Below, in pieces: positions 63,201 through 64,000 of a stretch of DNA of 64,000 nt (within the stretch, counting starts at the first letter, position 1; each line of letters starts with the position of its first letter). Source of the DNA: Epiperipatus broadwayi (lineage: Eukaryota > Onychophora > Udeonychophora > Euonychophora > Peripatidae); assembly GCA_028023455.1 (NCBI GenBank), contig JAQFVV010006509.1, positions 60,001 to 124,000 on the forward strand. The letters are read 5' to 3'. The notes beneath the pieces were generated by a model that worked only from the letters and a program-made list of their open reading frames with translations, ran no database searches and had not been told where the DNA came from. Made by a program: the position numbers and the translations under genes.

Positions 63201-64000
63201 AATAAGAATTAAATGATTTTCAAACAATTTTCTTTTCAATATTAGTTAATACTAAATAATTTATTTTGTGAGACTATTTTTCTTCTACTCTCATCACTGT
63301 CTGGATATAAAATTACTATCTCATGACATAGAACTCTCAAACAATTTAAGAAAAATAGCTTAAAACAACTTTCTGATTTACTTCCTCTTAAATAATGTAG
63401 ATGCTATATTATCAAACTTTGATTTTATAACTATCAAACCTTATGCACTCACAATTTTGATTTCAACCATTTTAGATAAATACACTGCTGACTGATACTA
63501 ATCATTTATTAATCTTAAATTTATTCCTAGCTCAGATATAAACTTTAAATCTTATTTGAAATTTTTAAACTAAATATAAATACCTAGATAATTTAATTGG
63601 GAGATATAACGTTCTGAAGAAGATTCCTGGGGCAATCGAAACTGTAAACTAAAGGAAAGGGTGGATAATAATGTAAAATTAGTAAAGTGTTGGGTCAAAT
63701 GAATATTATATAATATAATTTGATTTTAATTCTCTTTTTTAATGTATATTATTTTTTTTAGATAAAATTTCGACTGCATCATTTAAATTTGAAATACATG
63801 AATAAAGACATCTGAAAAAGACAAATATATTTTTTTTTCATTTTTTCAGAATCATATTTATTTCAATAAACATCACCAATGGCTAAAACAATAATTTAAT
63901 GATTACAACTTTAATTTAATCTAGTTGCTAATTTATATTCTTATTTCAGAGTTATGCTATAGTTCGAGACTAAGTTTAAATGTGTGATTGGTTCTGGTAA
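60263..64000. other. AT-rich stretch to the window end
   Basis: No gene or RNA gene could be supported. TA runs occur near 60385 and 62730. A 115-codon open frame at 62591-62938 includes a TA run (Tyr-Ile repeat) and a polar tail, KSEIRGHLQSNCKSNKN, without recognisable similarity; it is probably chance. A hammerhead-like word lies at 63614-63642 (see findings). Confidence 0.5.

Overview
The window is strongly AT-rich, CpG-poor, repeat-dense animal DNA with no complete host gene. RTE-clade LINEs, a Penelope-like element, a Ty3/Gypsy-type gag, long (TA)n and (TCTA)n microsatellites and many fold-back repeats point to an invertebrate. A mollusc such as a cephalopod would fit, but no host gene here is diagnostic, so the lineage is inference. 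Nothing looks bacterial: there are no operons, ribosome-binding sites or CRISPR arrays.

Layout. 1-5.2 kb: a hairpin, a fold-back repeat (family B) and the first copy of a roughly 2-kb unknown repeat (family A). 5.2-8.5 kb: the best-preserved gene-like unit, an RTE LINE with endonuclease, reverse transcriptase and C-terminal region, broken by two stops, one frameshift and a damaged catalytic box. 11.9-15.35 kb: two direct copies of about 1.39 kb around a 0.67-kb core, LTR-like. 15.7-18 kb: second family A copy. 18.8-19.5 kb: a large inverted repeat next to a (TCTA)n array. 20-30 kb: mostly unique AT-rich DNA, with one candidate terminal exon (22.6 kb) and a decayed minus-strand ORF chain (29.4-30.5 kb). 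31.2-32.2 kb: three copies of another repeat (family D), partly inverted. 35-38.6 kb: a family B copy, a tandem repeat of about 320-335 bp, and a second, more decayed RTE copy. 43.1-44.4 kb: a truncated Penelope-like element between near-identical inverted arms. 45 kb: a second candidate host exon. 46.3-47.4 kb: a 1.1-kb terminal-inverted-repeat element. 47.8-57.2 kb: a nested stack in which a third RTE copy is split by a 0.6-kb insertion and by a roughly 7.4-kb gag-bearing LTR-like element, which in turn carries the third family A copy. 59.6-60.05 kb: a (TCTA)n array of nearly 480 bp beside a family B copy. The rest is low-complexity AT-rich DNA.

The coding signal is almost all selfish-element protein, and all of it is inactivated. 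The two exon-like segments (22601-22720 and 44982-45143) suggest the window may be intronic or near the 3' end of host genes, but neither was identified. The points most worth following are the Penelope element with inverted arms, the LTR-like element with gag but no visible pol, the low-divergence RTE copy, the long inverted repeats, and the two possible exons.
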